Counted from the stretch's first letter, positions 47,126 through 56,109 are shown. The stretch: 64,000 nt of DNA from Variovorax boronicumulans NBRC 103145 (GCF_001591345.1 NZ_BCUS01000008.1:1-64000); one strand, 5' to 3'. Notes: generated by a model not told the origin, from the sequence alone. Numbers and translations are program-made.

Positions 47126-48808
47126 TCAGATGGGGATTTCGATCAGCACCTCGGTGCCGCCGCCGCGGCACCGGCTGACCTGCGCGCGGCCTCCGAGCGC
47201 CGCCGCGCGGTCGCTGAGGGAGCGTGGCCGGAAGGGCGCGAAGTTCTCTTCGCCGCTTTCGTTCTCGATGCGCAGGTGCAGGCAGCCATTGCGGCAGCCG
47301 ATGCGCACGCTGCCGCGGCGGGCCTGCGTGTGCTTGCAGATGTTGTTCAGGCCTTCGCCCACCATCTGCAGGACCTCCGCGGTCATGCGGTCGTCAAGAC
47401 GCACGTGGCCTTCGACGTTCACCGAAATCTCGATGCCGTAGAGCCCCTGGATGCGGGCGGCCTGGCTGTACAGCTGATGCAGCACGAGGCCGCACGAACT
47501 TTCCGGGCCGGCCTTGACCGCGCCCGCGAAGCGCCGCAGGTCGGCGATCACGCCGCTCGCCACCTCGGCGAGCTTGTCCAGGTCCTCGAGCAGCGGGTTG
47601 TCCGCGGCGGCCTTCTTGCGCAGGGCGCACAGGCCCATGCGCAGCCCGATGTAGGGCTGCACGGCCGTGTCGTGCAGGTCCAGCGAGATCTTCAGGCGCT
47701 CGGTCGCGGCCGCTTCCGAGGCCATGCGGTCGAGCACCTCGATGGTCTCGATGACCGGGAAGATCTGTTCCATGAGGTGCGCGAGGAACAGCGCATCGGA
47801 CTTGCTGAAGTGGCCGTTGCGCGACGAGATGAACACGCGCCCCTCGCCCAAGCGCAGCGGCAGCGCGGCGCTGATGAACGCGCGGGCCTCGAGCATGGCG
47901 GCCACCGCGGCACTGCGCTTGGCGCCGTCGCGGCCCTCGGGGCGCCAGCCGATCGCGCCGGGGCCGTGCATGTGGCTGCGCGCAAAGAAGTGGTTCAGGG
48001 GCCAGGGCAGGCGGTTGCTCAGCACGGTGTGCGGATGCTCCAGCGCCATCAGCGGCGACTCGGCGATGCCGCCGAGCGTCTCGACACCGACGTGCTCGCA
48101 GGTGTCGTCCTTGCGCAGCGTGCGCAGGGTCCAGTTGCCGGTGGCGGTGTCCCGCGTCATGAGGATGCAATGGCTGGCCTTGAAGAAGGCCAGCGTCTTT
48201 TCCATCGTGCGGGCGATGGTGCGGCCCGCGCCGAAGCGCGGGTTCGACAGCTGGCTGATGTCGCCCAAGAGGGCCAGGCGCCGCTGCAGGATGAGCTTGG
48301 AGCCGCCCCAGTGCACGATCATGTGCCCCAGCGCCAGCAGGAAGGTCGTGCGCATCAGCAGCTGCGGCGCGTCGTCGCCCGTGCTCGTGCCGAGCCCGCA
48401 GGCGGCGAACGACGCGACCGAGACGATCGTCACGCGGGCGCCTTCCTCGAAGCCCCAGCGGAACGAGGAGGTCAGGATGGCGAAGAAATAGAACAGGAAG
48501 AACAGGCTGTGCACGCCGCCCGTCACGAAGACGATCAGCGTGAACCACATCACGTCGGACCAGTGGACCGCCTTGCCCTGGACATGGCGCCAGCCGCCCT
48601 GCGTGCAGGCATGCACCAGCACGCTGTGCAGGAGGTATCCGCAAAAGGCCAGCCAGACCGCGCTGGCCACCGGTTGCCGCGTGGGCCCCGCATCGACCGC
48701 CATGGCCAGCACCGCCGAGATCGACAGCACCAGCCGCATGCGGGCGGCCATGAGCGCATCCGTCGACAGGCTGCTGTCGAGGCTCGGGGCGGAGACGGGG
48801 GCGCGCAT
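47126..48808 (-). CDS. NarX-like (HisKA_3) membrane histidine kinase
   Basis: A 560-residue sensor kinase. About five membrane helices lie in residues 25-170 (MASS-like layout: SVLVHACTQGGW, VMWFTLIVFVTGGVHSLFFL). A GAF-like cytoplasmic region with RVFISSRNGHFSKSDALFLA follows. HisKA_3 H-box: LKISLDLHDTAVQPYIGLR with His379. N-box: QMVGEGLNNICKHTQARR. The G1 box is unusual: IENESGEENFAPF replaces the DNGxG pattern before SLSDRAAALGG. The signal is unknown; the membrane part suggests a hydrophobic or envelope cue. It is first in a two-gene operon with the NarL-type regulator and has a perfect 17-bp palindrome 100 bp upstream. Confidence 0.9.
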   Translation of the reverse strand: MRAPVSAPSLDSSLSTDALMAARMRLVLSISAVLAMAVDAGPTRQPVASAVWLAFCGYLLHSVLVHACTQGGWRHVQGKAVHWSDVMWFTLIVFVTGGVHSLFFLFYFFAILTSSFRWGFEEGARVTIVSVASFAACGLGTSTGDDAPQLLMRTTFLLALGHMIVHWGGSKLILQRRLALLGDISQLSNPRFGAGRTIARTMEKTLAFFKASHCILMTRDTATGNWTLRTLRKDDTCEHVGVETLGGIAESPLMALEHPHTVLSNRLPWPLNHFFARSHMHGPGAIGWRPEGRDGAKRSAAVAAMLEARAFISAALPLRLGEGRVFISSRNGHFSKSDALFLAHLMEQIFPVIETIEVLDRMASEAAATERLKISLDLHDTAVQPYIGLRMGLCALRKKAAADNPLLEDLDKLAEVASGVIADLRRFAGAVKAGPESSCGLVLHQLYSQAARIQGLYGIEISVNVEGHVRLDDRMTAEVLQMVGEGLNNICKHTQARRGSVRIGCRNGCLHLRIENESGEENFAPFRPRSLSDRAAALGGRAQVSRCRGGGTEVLIEIPI

Positions 48809-48907
48809 GGCAAGACATCCTTCGCATGAACTGTTTCATGCACGGCAGGGGCCGACGTTCGGTGGTAACAGCCTGGCGTTCATTTCTTCGTGCCAATAAC
48901 GCGGTGT

Positions 48908-48924
48908 ATGTGAAGGTTTCACAT
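48908..48924. promoter_or_regulatory. 17-bp palindrome ATGTGAAggtTTCACAT
   Basis: Perfect 7-bp arms, 3-bp centre, 100 bp upstream of the kinase start. It resembles Crp sites (TGTGA/TCACA) but has five rather than six central bases. A close relative lies at 49824-49840. The gap 48809-49182 holds no gene. Confidence 0.5.
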
Positions 48925-49182
48925 TACTTCTTTGGTACTCGAAAGGAACCTTGTGGGCGATCTGTGACGTCTGTTGCGCTTGGTTTCAATTGTGTCGTGG
49001 GCAGGCTTTTTTCATCGCTGTACGAGGCGCTTTCCCTCGGCCGGGGGCTGCCGCAGGGCAAACGGGTACCCGATTCATGGAGGTGTGGGGCAAGGGGAAC
49101 GCGAGGGGCGGTGTTCGTGCGCGCCGGACGCACCGATCCCCGGCGCGCCCGGGCGGGCGCGCCGTGCGATCCGAACCCGGAT

Positions 49183-49653
49183 TCAGCCCCGCCGTGGCAC
49201 CAGCGCCGTCCGTCCCAGGGGCGTGACCCGCAGGACGGTGGCCTGGCGCAGCTTCTGCCGGGCGCGGCAGATCGGGGGGAGGGTGGCCTCCACCATGCCG
49301 GCGGCTTCGAGGACCGCCACGGAGTTGATCTCCGACGGGTCCTCGGTGTGCAGGGGAAAGGTCGAGTTGCCGATCCTGCGCAGGTAATCGAGCGGCATCA
49401 CGCTCCATTGGGGGCGTTCTTCATGCACCGAGGCGCCGTTGCCGCAGAGCGTGGCGATCTCCGCGTGCCCCTCGTCCGTGATGGCAAAGACCTGGGCGCT
49501 TTCGTACCGCTGGTAGCCGAAGTTGTCGACATGGAACTCGGCTTCGATGAGTCCGGTGGCGACCAGCACCGATGCATGCCGGATGTCCGCGTCCGCCGTG
49601 AGCATGACCGGAAAACGCTTGTTCATGAGCCGAAGAAGAAGGACGAGCGGCAT
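49183..49653 (-). CDS. Protein of two winged-helix-like repeats, function unknown
   Basis: A 156-residue soluble protein; the ATG at 49653 has GAGGAG 6 nt upstream. Two halves look alike: first IRHASVLVATGLIEAEFHVD ending in AQVFAITDEGHAEIATL, second INSVAVLEAAGMVEATLPPI ending in ATVLRVTPLGRTALVPR. Each has the feel of a helix-helix-wing unit (V..L.A.G.IEA.. then a beta strand and a terminal helix), as in small DNA-binding or PadR/MarR-like folds. No family is recognised, and DNA binding is a guess. It stands alone on the same strand as the kinase operon and shares an upstream palindrome with it. Confidence 0.7.
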   Translation of the reverse strand: MPLVLLLRLMNKRFPVMLTADADIRHASVLVATGLIEAEFHVDNFGYQRYESAQVFAITDEGHAEIATLCGNGASVHEERPQWSVMPLDYLRRIGNSTFPLHTEDPSEINSVAVLEAAGMVEATLPPICRARQKLRQATVLRVTPLGRTALVPRRG

Positions 49654-49823
49654 GCGGTACTCCTCGCAGTGTCAGCGGTGCCGGCTGGTCCGGCGACGAA
49701 CAGGCACCCGATGCGCAGCCCCGCACAGGGAGGCATCCGTCAGGCGTGGGCCTGCGATGCCAACGGGGAGCAACGGTCGCACTGAACTCGCGGGAACAGA
49801 CACGGAAGCCACCAATGTAAGAA

Positions 49824-49840
49824 ATGTGATTTTTTCACTT
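49824..49840. promoter_or_regulatory. Second copy of the 17-bp palindrome, ATGTGATTTTTTCACTT
   Basis: Matches the site at 48908-48924 at 13 of 17 positions with the same spacing. It is about 170 bp upstream of the two-repeat gene. The gap 49654-50031 otherwise holds an AT-rich patch near 49810-49860 and no gene. Confidence 0.4.
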
Positions 49841-50031
49841 TAGTCCCTTTTTCGTACTTTCGCCACGGGTTTGGAGATAGATGGCCGAAGGTGCTATCCG
49901 GCCCGCGTGCGCGCAGGCCCGCCGCGATGCGGCGATATCGAGCTGGATGTGTGCGAAAGCCCGGCTTCGCCTGCCGCCAGAAGGGGCGGGCGATGCGACC
50001 GGACGGCGGGGCGCTGCGCCGCCGCTTCAGG

Positions 50032-51354
50032 TCAGGGGTTGAATGTCACCCGTTGGGCGATGAGAACGCCGTCGACCACCCGGTCTCCCACGACGGTCAC
50101 GCGCTGGCCGTTGGCCAGGTTCGCGGCGGTACCGTTCTCGAAGGTGGTACCCGGTCCGCTGGCGTCCACCGGCTGGCCCTGCACCCTGAAATTGGCAGGG
50201 GACACGTAGCCGCCGATGGCGCCGATGAGCGTGAACGAGGCCGGCCCGCCCGTGCCCGGCACATGGCGGATGCGCAGCTTCTTGACGACCAGCACCCCGC
50301 CGGACATGAAGCCGTCGACCTCGACCTTCACGCCGTTGCCGAGCGAACCGACGGGGCCGCCCGTGATCTGCGCGTTGGTGGCGTCCACCGGCATGCCCAG
50401 CACCTTGAAGGCGCCGCGCGAGACGAAATCGGTGATGTCCCCCGCGAGTTGCAGTGCGATGCCGTTGCTCCTCGGTATCGCGTACCAGCCCTGCACCTGG
50501 GTCGCCGTGAACGCGTTGCCGACCGGCGCGGCCGTGCCACGGGCCCGCACGATGACCCCGTTGGCCAGCGACGCCGCGTCGATGCCCGCGAAGCCGGCGC
50601 CGCCATAGCTGACCGTCAGCTGGCCGAGCGTGAAGGTCTGGTTCATCACGTTGAGGTTCTGGATGGCGCCCGTCACCAGCGGGGCGGTCAGCGTGGGCGC
50701 GGTCTGCACGCGGGTGGCGCGCAGCGTGCCCGGCGCGCCGGGCAGGCCCCACACCTGGACGAGGCTGCCGTCGGCCACGCTGGCGAGCCCGCTCGCGTCG
50801 GCCCAGACCGTGGCCGCATCGATGGTCACGTTGATGCCCATCACCACGAAGCTGCCCGCCTTCACGTCGATGCGCGAGACGGCGCCGCGCAGTTCGGCCC
50901 CCGACACGACCTGCGTCGCGATGCCGCGGGTGAAGTCGGGGTCGACCTTGCCGGCGACCCGCGCGCTCATGCCGATCTGCAGTTCGGTGGCGTCCTCGAT
51001 CGTGAAGGTGGCTGTATCGGTGTTGTAGCGCAGGCCGTTCAGGATGATGCTGCCCAGGCCGTCCGCGGCGCCGATGCCGGCGGCGTCCGCGGTCACGCCG
51101 GTGCCGCCCGAGCCGACACCGGAGCCGTCGGTGTTGCCGTTGCTGGCGGTGTTGCCGGAGCCGTTCCCATCCCCGCCTGTACCGGTGCCCGTGCCCGCGC
51201 CCCCGGGGCCCTCGCCGCCGATTGCGGTGCCGCTGCCCAGGCCCAGGTTCCCGCTCGAGGCACCACCGCCGCCTCCGCAGGACATCAGCAGGACCGTGAG
51301 GCCGGCGCAAAGCAAGCCCAGCAGGAGGCGGCGGGGTGTTTTCATCGTGCTCAT
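50032..51354 (-). CDS. Lipoprotein with DUF5666 repeats
   Basis: A 440-residue exported lipoprotein; the signal ends LLMSC (Cys26) and is followed by a Gly/Ser/Asn linker to about residue 90. The rest consists of repeated beta-rich DUF5666-type units, each with a V.V.G pattern: GSIILNGLRYNTDTATFTIE, GAVSRIDVKAGSFVVMGINV, GAIQNLNVMNQTFTLGQLTV, GDITDFVSRGAFKVLGMPVD and GAIGGYVSPANFRVQGQPVD. The unit probably forms small OB-like beta barrels; its role is not known. The start codon overlaps the stop of the DUF6502 gene (ATGA), so translation is coupled. The linker and lipidation suggest display at the outer membrane. Confidence 0.85.
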   Translation of the reverse strand: MSTMKTPRRLLLGLLCAGLTVLLMSCGGGGGASSGNLGLGSGTAIGGEGPGGAGTGTGTGGDGNGSGNTASNGNTDGSGVGSGGTGVTADAAGIGAADGLGSIILNGLRYNTDTATFTIEDATELQIGMSARVAGKVDPDFTRGIATQVVSGAELRGAVSRIDVKAGSFVVMGINVTIDAATVWADASGLASVADGSLVQVWGLPGAPGTLRATRVQTAPTLTAPLVTGAIQNLNVMNQTFTLGQLTVSYGGAGFAGIDAASLANGVIVRARGTAAPVGNAFTATQVQGWYAIPRSNGIALQLAGDITDFVSRGAFKVLGMPVDATNAQITGGPVGSLGNGVKVEVDGFMSGGVLVVKKLRIRHVPGTGGPASFTLIGAIGGYVSPANFRVQGQPVDASGPGTTFENGTAANLANGQRVTVVGDRVVDGVLIAQRVTFNP

Positions 51355-52184
51355 GAGGGGCGCTCGCTTTCAGAGGACGCGGGCGGGGGCGGCGTGCCCT
51401 CGTCCTCGTAGTACGTGTAGATGCCGACACGGATTCGTCCATTGGCGCGGGCCGGCGCGCGGCTGACCGCGTGCGCCATTTCCTGCGCGAGCTCGTGGTG
51501 CATGGCGGACCAGCGTTCGCGCACCAGGCGGTGGATCTGCTCGCAATCGTTCAGCGACAGCCCGCGCGCGTACACCGCGCGTTCGAGCATGCGGGGCTGC
51601 TCGCCCAGCGTGTTGGCGACGGCCGCCAGCAGGTGGTCCCGGCCGTTGTCGCCCATGAAGGCCAGCATCGACTGCAGGTCCTGCACGGGCACGAAACCGT
51701 CTGCGGTGAGCTCGGCCATGCCTTCGTTCTCGGTCACCATGTTCAACCGGATCAGCTCGTCGAGGATGGTGCGGTGGTGGACGTTGCCGCGGCTGCTCAG
51801 GCGGGCGACCGCTTCGAACGAGGGCGCCGTGTGGCCCGAGGTGACGGGCAGGCGCCGGAACGAAGCGTCTTCGGTCAGCATCTGCAGCCACAGCGTGAAG
51901 GTCTTGGCCGCGGCCGACAGTTCGGTGTGGGGCAGGGGGTCGACGGTGGAGCGGACCTTGGCGGTCACGGCCTTGCGGTTCAGGCCGGTGGTGACCGACA
52001 ACTGGCTCAGGTTGGGCTTGGGAACGCCCTGGCTGCGCCAGGAGTGCTGCGCCTCCTCGATCAGCAGGTCACGCAGCAACTCCTCCAGGTGGGGGTGCTT
52101 GACCCCCATCGCGAGGGCGAGCTTCACCACGGGTCGAAGGATGCGTGAGCAGGCCGCCAGGGCCCATTCCAGCCGTTGTTCCAT
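51351..52184 (-). CDS. DUF6502 family protein
   Basis: A 277-residue cytoplasmic protein from the ATG at 52184. An N-terminal helical part (MEQRLEWALAACSRILRPVV) precedes a winged-helix-like segment (LSQLSVTTGLNRKAVTAKVR), then a second one (HHRTILDELIRLNMVTENEG). Family members are regularly found directly upstream of DUF5666 lipoprotein genes and share this coupled arrangement; their function is not established. The HTH-like segments suggest regulation of the lipoprotein gene. Downstream overlap with the lipoprotein start is 4 bp. Confidence 0.85.
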   Translation of the reverse strand: MEQRLEWALAACSRILRPVVKLALAMGVKHPHLEELLRDLLIEEAQHSWRSQGVPKPNLSQLSVTTGLNRKAVTAKVRSTVDPLPHTELSAAAKTFTLWLQMLTEDASFRRLPVTSGHTAPSFEAVARLSSRGNVHHRTILDELIRLNMVTENEGMAELTADGFVPVQDLQSMLAFMGDNGRDHLLAAVANTLGEQPRMLERAVYARGLSLNDCEQIHRLVRERWSAMHHELAQEMAHAVSRAPARANGRIRVGIYTYYEDEGTPPPPASSESERPS

Positions 52185-52289
52185 GACGCGACGTGTGTTG
52201 TCCTGAAAGTGCAATGCCGACAGGATCGGAGGCGGCGCCTCCGACCACCATCAAGGCGCATTGTCCTGCGCACCGCGCTGCAGTGAAAG

Positions 52290-52324
52290 CTTTGGACTGC
52301 GGTTTGACGGCCAGTGAGCCAAAG
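52290..52324. promoter_or_regulatory. Inverted repeat in the DUF6502/hydrolase divergent gap
   Basis: CTTTGG (52290-52295) and CCAAAG (52319-52324), with nested ACTG/CAGT, around TTTGACGG. The 345-bp gap 52185-52529 has no gene and must hold promoters in both directions; TTGACG near 52303 is a possible -35 box for the hydrolase pair. Confidence 0.3.
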
Positions 52325-52529
52325 TTTCATGTTCAGGCGCGGGGCGACCGTCCGGCTGGTGCTGCCAAGGCCGATCGGCCAACGGGCTGGCCAGGTTGCC
52401 TATGTCGCCCTGCAACCTGCCCGCCGCGCGGCCTGGACGACACCCAGGGTCGGCCCTTTCCCACATCCGGCCCCCGCGCCGGAGGCGACAAAGACATCTC
52501 TCTTTCCGTGCATTTCTCAAGGAGCCGAG

Positions 52530-53483
52530 ATGGCCAATGCGAACCCCCGAAAGAACGACGCGGCCGGCACGACCGCCGTCACGCACCGCACGGTGCAGAT
52601 CGATGGCGTCGAGGTCTTCTATCGCGCGGCCGGTCCGGTGGGGGCCCCGGTGCTGCTGTTGCTGCACGGCTATCCGTGTTCTTCGTTCCAGTACCGCGCG
52701 CTGATGCCGGCGCTGGCGGACCGCTGGCGCGTGGTGGCGCCCGATTTCCCGGGCTTCGGCTACAGCGGCACGCCCGAGGAGAACTTCGTGTTCGATTTCG
52801 ATGGCTACGCGCACTTCCTCGACCGCTTCACCGCCGCGCTCGCGCTGCGTCGCTACGCGCTGTACCTGCACGACTACGGTTCGCAGATCGGCCTGCGCCA
52901 TGCGATGCGGCGGGCCGGGCGGGTGACGGCGTTGATCGTCCAGAACGGCGACATCTACGAAGACACGCTGGGGCCGAAGTACGCGGCGATCCGGGCGTAC
53001 TGGAACGACCCGAGCGAGGCCCATCTCGCGGTGCTGGAGCGCGCCGTGAGCGAAGAAGGCTTTCGCGACGAGTTCATCGGCGAGGTGTCCTCGCGCGTGG
53101 CCCCGCGGCTCGCGCCCGATCTCTGGCGCCTTCACTGGCCGCTGATGGACACGCCCGCGCGGCGCGCCATTGTGCTGGGCCTCATGAAGGGGCTGAAGGA
53201 AAACCTGCGGTGGTTCCCGCGCTACCAGGACTACCTGCGCACGTACCGCCCGCCCACGCTGATCCTGTGGGGGCCGCAGGACGGCTACATGCCGATCGAG
53301 GCCGGCCGTGCGTACCTGCGCGACCTGCCCGATGCGGAGTTCCACGCGTTCGACGATGGGGGCCATTGGCTGCTCGAGACGCACCTGGCCGAGGTGCTGC
53401 CGCCGCTGCGCGATTTTTTGGGGCGGCATCTGCCGGCGCCTGCGACTGCATCCAACCGGACGATCGAAGGCGTGCCGGTATGA
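52530..53483 (+). CDS. Alpha/beta hydrolase, epoxide-hydrolase/dehalogenase type
   Basis: A 317-residue cytoplasmic hydrolase. AAGGAG precedes the ATG at 52530. The oxyanion motif HGYPCSSFQYR (46-56) and the Asp nucleophile at 115 in YLHDYGSQIGLRHA place it with epoxide hydrolases and haloalkane dehalogenases rather than serine esterases. Acid residue candidate: WGPQDGYMP; catalytic His: DDGGHWLLETH. The cap domain is in the middle (about 135-240). Substrate unknown. Its stop overlaps the start of the small ABM-like gene by 4 bp (ATGA), so the two are translated together. Confidence 0.9.
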   Translation: MANANPRKNDAAGTTAVTHRTVQIDGVEVFYRAAGPVGAPVLLLLHGYPCSSFQYRALMPALADRWRVVAPDFPGFGYSGTPEENFVFDFDGYAHFLDRFTAALALRRYALYLHDYGSQIGLRHAMRRAGRVTALIVQNGDIYEDTLGPKYAAIRAYWNDPSEAHLAVLERAVSEEGFRDEFIGEVSSRVAPRLAPDLWRLHWPLMDTPARRAIVLGLMKGLKENLRWFPRYQDYLRTYRPPTLILWGPQDGYMPIEAGRAYLRDLPDAEFHAFDDGGHWLLETHLAEVLPPLRDFLGRHLPAPATASNRTIEGVPV

Positions 53484-53797
53484 GCGCCGCCACCATTGCA
53501 CGCATCTGGCGCGGCCGCGTCACGCCGGACCGTGCCGATGCCTACGAACGCTACCTGCTGGCGGAAGGCATTCCGCCGCTGCGCAAGACGGCGCTCGCGG
53601 TGCAGCTGTTCCGCGAAGACCGCGCCACGCACACGGAGTTCGTCACGACCTCCTACTGGCCCGACGTGGCCGCGATGAGCGCGTTCACCGGCGGCGACCC
53701 GAATGGGGTGCACCACCTGCCGCGCGATGCGGAGTTTCTGATCGAACTGCCCGAGCGCGTCGAGGTGCTGCGCATCGTCGTCGACACGTGGACCTGA
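53480..53797 (+). CDS. Small ABM-like (dimeric alpha/beta barrel) protein
   Basis: A 105-residue protein with the pattern of the antibiotic-biosynthesis-monooxygenase-like fold: ATIARIWRGRVTPDRADAYE, then TEFVTTSYWPDVAAMSAFTG and a closing beta strand VEVLRIVVDTW. Such small ferredoxin-like barrels act as monooxygenases, isomerases or ligand-binding partners. No catalytic residues can be assigned. The start codon overlaps the hydrolase stop. It is convergent with the GntR gene, only 4 bp apart. Confidence 0.8.
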   Translation: MSAATIARIWRGRVTPDRADAYERYLLAEGIPPLRKTALAVQLFREDRATHTEFVTTSYWPDVAAMSAFTGGDPNGVHHLPRDAEFLIELPERVEVLRIVVDTWT

Positions 53798-53801
53798 AGC
53801 G

Positions 53802-54521
53802 TCAGGCCGCCGACGCCGCCTCGAGCCCCGTCGGAAAGTGCACCCCCGCGCGCTGCGCGGCCTGCACGATGTGCTGCGTCATCGCCTGCTGCGCCAGCGC
53901 CGGGTTGCCTTGCGCCAGCGCTTCGATGATCGCCATGTGCTCGTCGTAGGTGGCATGGCGCGCGCCGCGCTTGTAGAAGGGCAGGCGCTGGCTCTCCTGC
54001 ATGACCTCGGCGCTGTTGCGCAGGATCTCGGCGATGGCCTGGTTGCCCGCGATGCCGATGATCTGCATGTGGAAGTCGAAGTCGAGCTGCGTGGCCTGCG
54101 TGAAGTCGCCGGCGTCGATGCACGCGCGCATGGCCTGTGCATTGGCACGCAGCGCCGCCAGGTCGTCCGCCTCGATGACCAGGCAGGCCAGCCGCGCGGT
54201 GAAGTTCTCGACCGCGAAGCGCAGTTGATACACGTCCTGCAGCGAATGCGAGGTGGCGAACTTCCAGGCCGGGGAGGCCGCCGGCGCCTGTTGTTGTCCG
54301 CCGTCCTCGGCCACGTACATGCCCTTGCCGGGGCGCGGAATGACGAGGCCCGTGCCCTGCAGCGTCGACAGCGCCTCGCGCAGCGAGGTGCGGCTGATGC
54401 CGAGCTGCTCGGCGAGGTCGCGCTGCGAAGGCAGCAGCCCGCCGGCCGCATAGGTGCCGTCCGCGATCCGCTGCTGGATCAGGCGGGCGGCGGTGGCGGC
54501 GACGGCGGGGGAGGCGAGCAT
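53802..54521 (-). CDS. GntR family regulator, FadR/FCD subfamily
   Basis: A 239-residue repressor-type regulator. N-terminal winged HTH at about 10-75 (LLPSQRDLAEQLGISRTSLR, EALSTLQGTGLVIPRPGKGM). The C-terminal all-helical FCD domain (about 95-235) carries metal/ligand-site patterns DFDFHMQIIGIAGNQ and YDEHMAIIEAL. The FCD group senses carboxylates. Two sites of the type this group binds (TGGTA-N-TACC) lie in the divergent promoter of the neighbouring MFS and ureidoglycolate lyase genes, its probable targets. Confidence 0.9.
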   Translation of the reverse strand: MLASPAVAATAARLIQQRIADGTYAAGGLLPSQRDLAEQLGISRTSLREALSTLQGTGLVIPRPGKGMYVAEDGGQQQAPAASPAWKFATSHSLQDVYQLRFAVENFTARLACLVIEADDLAALRANAQAMRACIDAGDFTQATQLDFDFHMQIIGIAGNQAIAEILRNSAEVMQESQRLPFYKRGARHATYDEHMAIIEALAQGNPALAQQAMTQHIVQAAQRAGVHFPTGLEAASAA

Positions 54522-54594
54522 GGGCGGTTTTCGGTGCGAAGTGCGGCAGTGGCGGGAGCTGGAAATCTTACTGTGGCCGCACCCCGGGCCTTCC

Positions 54595-55920
54595 CTACTT
54601 GTTGACCAGCTTGGCCGGCACCGTCCAGGTGAGGAAGGCGCCGAACAGCAGCACGCCGGCCAGAACGAACAGGGCGATGTCGGTGCTCTTCGTGGCGTCC
54701 TTGATCAGACCGATCATGTAGGGGCTCACGAAGCCCGCCAGGTTGGCGAAGGAGTTGATGAGTGCAATGCCCGCCGCCGCGCCCGCGCTCGACAGGATGG
54801 CCGTGGGCAGGCTCCAGAACAGGGGCGACGTCGCCAGGCTGCCGCCCGCGGCCAGGGCCAATGCGGCCAGGGAGAGGTACACGTTGTTGCTGAAGATCGC
54901 GCTCAGCGTGAGGCCCAGCGCGCCGCAGCAGAAGGGCACGATCAGATGCCAGCGGCGTTCGCGCATGCGGTCGGAGCTGCGGCTCACCAGCAGCATCGAG
55001 ACGATGGCCACGGCGAAGGGAATGGCCGTGAGCAGGCCGATGTTCAGCGCGCCCGACACGCCCGACTGGCGCACCAGCGTGGGCAGCCAGAAGGTCAGGC
55101 CGTACTGGCCCATCACCGTGCAAAAGCAGATCAGCGCCATCTTCACGATGCGGCGGTCGGCGAACAGTGCGCGCAGCGTCATGTGGCTGGTGCCGCCCTT
55201 GGTGGCGTTCTCGGCGGCGATGTTGCGTGCGAGCACGGCCTTTTCTTCGGCCGTGAGCCAGCGTGCGCCCTGGATGCTGTTGTCCAGGTACACGATGACC
55301 AGCAGGCCGATCACCAGCGAAGGCAGCGCTTCGATGAGGAACAGCCACTGCCAGCCGCGCAGCCCGCCCATGCCGTGCATGGCGTCCATGATCAGGCCCG
55401 ACAGCGGCCCGCCCAGCACGCCCGACACCGGAATCGCGCACATGAACACCGCCACCATCTTGGCGCGGCGGTGCGAGGGAAACCAGTAGGTGAGGTACAG
55501 GATCATCCCCGGGTAGAAGCCGGCCTCGGCCGCTCCGAGCAGAAAGCGCAGCACGTAGAACTGCGTGGGCGTGGTCACGAACATCATCGCGGCCGAGATC
55601 AGGCTCCACGTGATCATGATGCGCGAGATGGTGGCCTTGGCGCCGATGCGGTGCATCAGCAAGTTGCTCGGCACCTCGAAGAAGAAGTAGCCGATGAAGA
55701 ACAGGCCCGCGCCCAGCCCGTACATCGCTTCGCTGAACTGCAGGTCGCTGAGCATGTTCAGCTTGGCGAAGCCGACGTTGACGCGGTCCAGGTAGGCGGC
55801 CACGTAGCAGAGCATCAGGAACGGCATGAGTCGCCATGCCACTTTCTTGTAGAGCGCGTTCTCCGCTGCAGCAGAGGTGGTGGCCGGCTGCAGCGGCGCA
55901 TGAAGGGTGGTGGTTGACAT
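54595..55920 (-). CDS. MFS transporter, anion:cation symporter type
   Basis: A 441-residue carrier with 12 hydrophobic helices, typical of the phthalate/tartrate/allantoate-type ACS family. N-terminal signature: LDRVNVGFAKLNM, FFFEVPSNLLMHRIGAK, ARIM-like loop, FLLGAAEAGFYPGMILYLTY and WFPSHRRAK. The long central loop includes LTAEEKAVLARNIAAEN, another family trait. Substrate is probably an organic anion; the divergent ureidoglycolate lyase gene suggests a ureide or purine breakdown product. The regulator gene lies 73 bp downstream on the same strand and may be cotranscribed. Confidence 0.92.
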   Translation of the reverse strand: MSTTTLHAPLQPATTSAAAENALYKKVAWRLMPFLMLCYVAAYLDRVNVGFAKLNMLSDLQFSEAMYGLGAGLFFIGYFFFEVPSNLLMHRIGAKATISRIMITWSLISAAMMFVTTPTQFYVLRFLLGAAEAGFYPGMILYLTYWFPSHRRAKMVAVFMCAIPVSGVLGGPLSGLIMDAMHGMGGLRGWQWLFLIEALPSLVIGLLVIVYLDNSIQGARWLTAEEKAVLARNIAAENATKGGTSHMTLRALFADRRIVKMALICFCTVMGQYGLTFWLPTLVRQSGVSGALNIGLLTAIPFAVAIVSMLLVSRSSDRMRERRWHLIVPFCCGALGLTLSAIFSNNVYLSLAALALAAGGSLATSPLFWSLPTAILSSAGAAAGIALINSFANLAGFVSPYMIGLIKDATKSTDIALFVLAGVLLFGAFLTWTVPAKLVNK

Positions 55921-55952
55921 GGCGGTCCTCGAAGGCGTCGATGGGTGGATTA

Positions 55953-55967
55953 ACTGGTATTACCGGT
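55953..55967. promoter_or_regulatory. GntR-type operator, copy 1 (ACTGGTA-T-TACCGGT)
   Basis: 15-bp palindrome with one arm mismatch, 33 bp upstream of the MFS start. The core TGGTxxxACC is the usual FadR-subfamily recognition pattern. Confidence 0.6.
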
Positions 55968-56067
55968 ATTATTTAACGCGACCGAGACCTTAAGGCCTCA
56001 TGCGCCGTTGGACACTAGCGATTTCCCTGACACCGGGAGATTGACGGCTTGGATGCATCGCAAGCAT

Positions 56068-56082
56068 ACTGGTAATACCAGT
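56068..56082. promoter_or_regulatory. GntR-type operator, copy 2 (ACTGGTA-A-TACCAGT)
   Basis: Perfect 15-bp palindrome, 28 bp upstream of the TTG start of ureidoglycolate lyase. With the copy at 55953 it flanks the divergent promoter, as expected for repression of both genes by the FadR-type protein encoded at 53802. Confidence 0.65.
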
Positions 56083-56109
56083 TGGACCAAAAAAGCCGAG
56101 GAGTTTCTG

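Noticed and set aside
48908..48924. Classical Crp site upstream of the kinase gene
   Set aside because: TGTGA and TCACA are separated by 5 bp instead of 6, so it is listed only as a palindrome of unknown reader.
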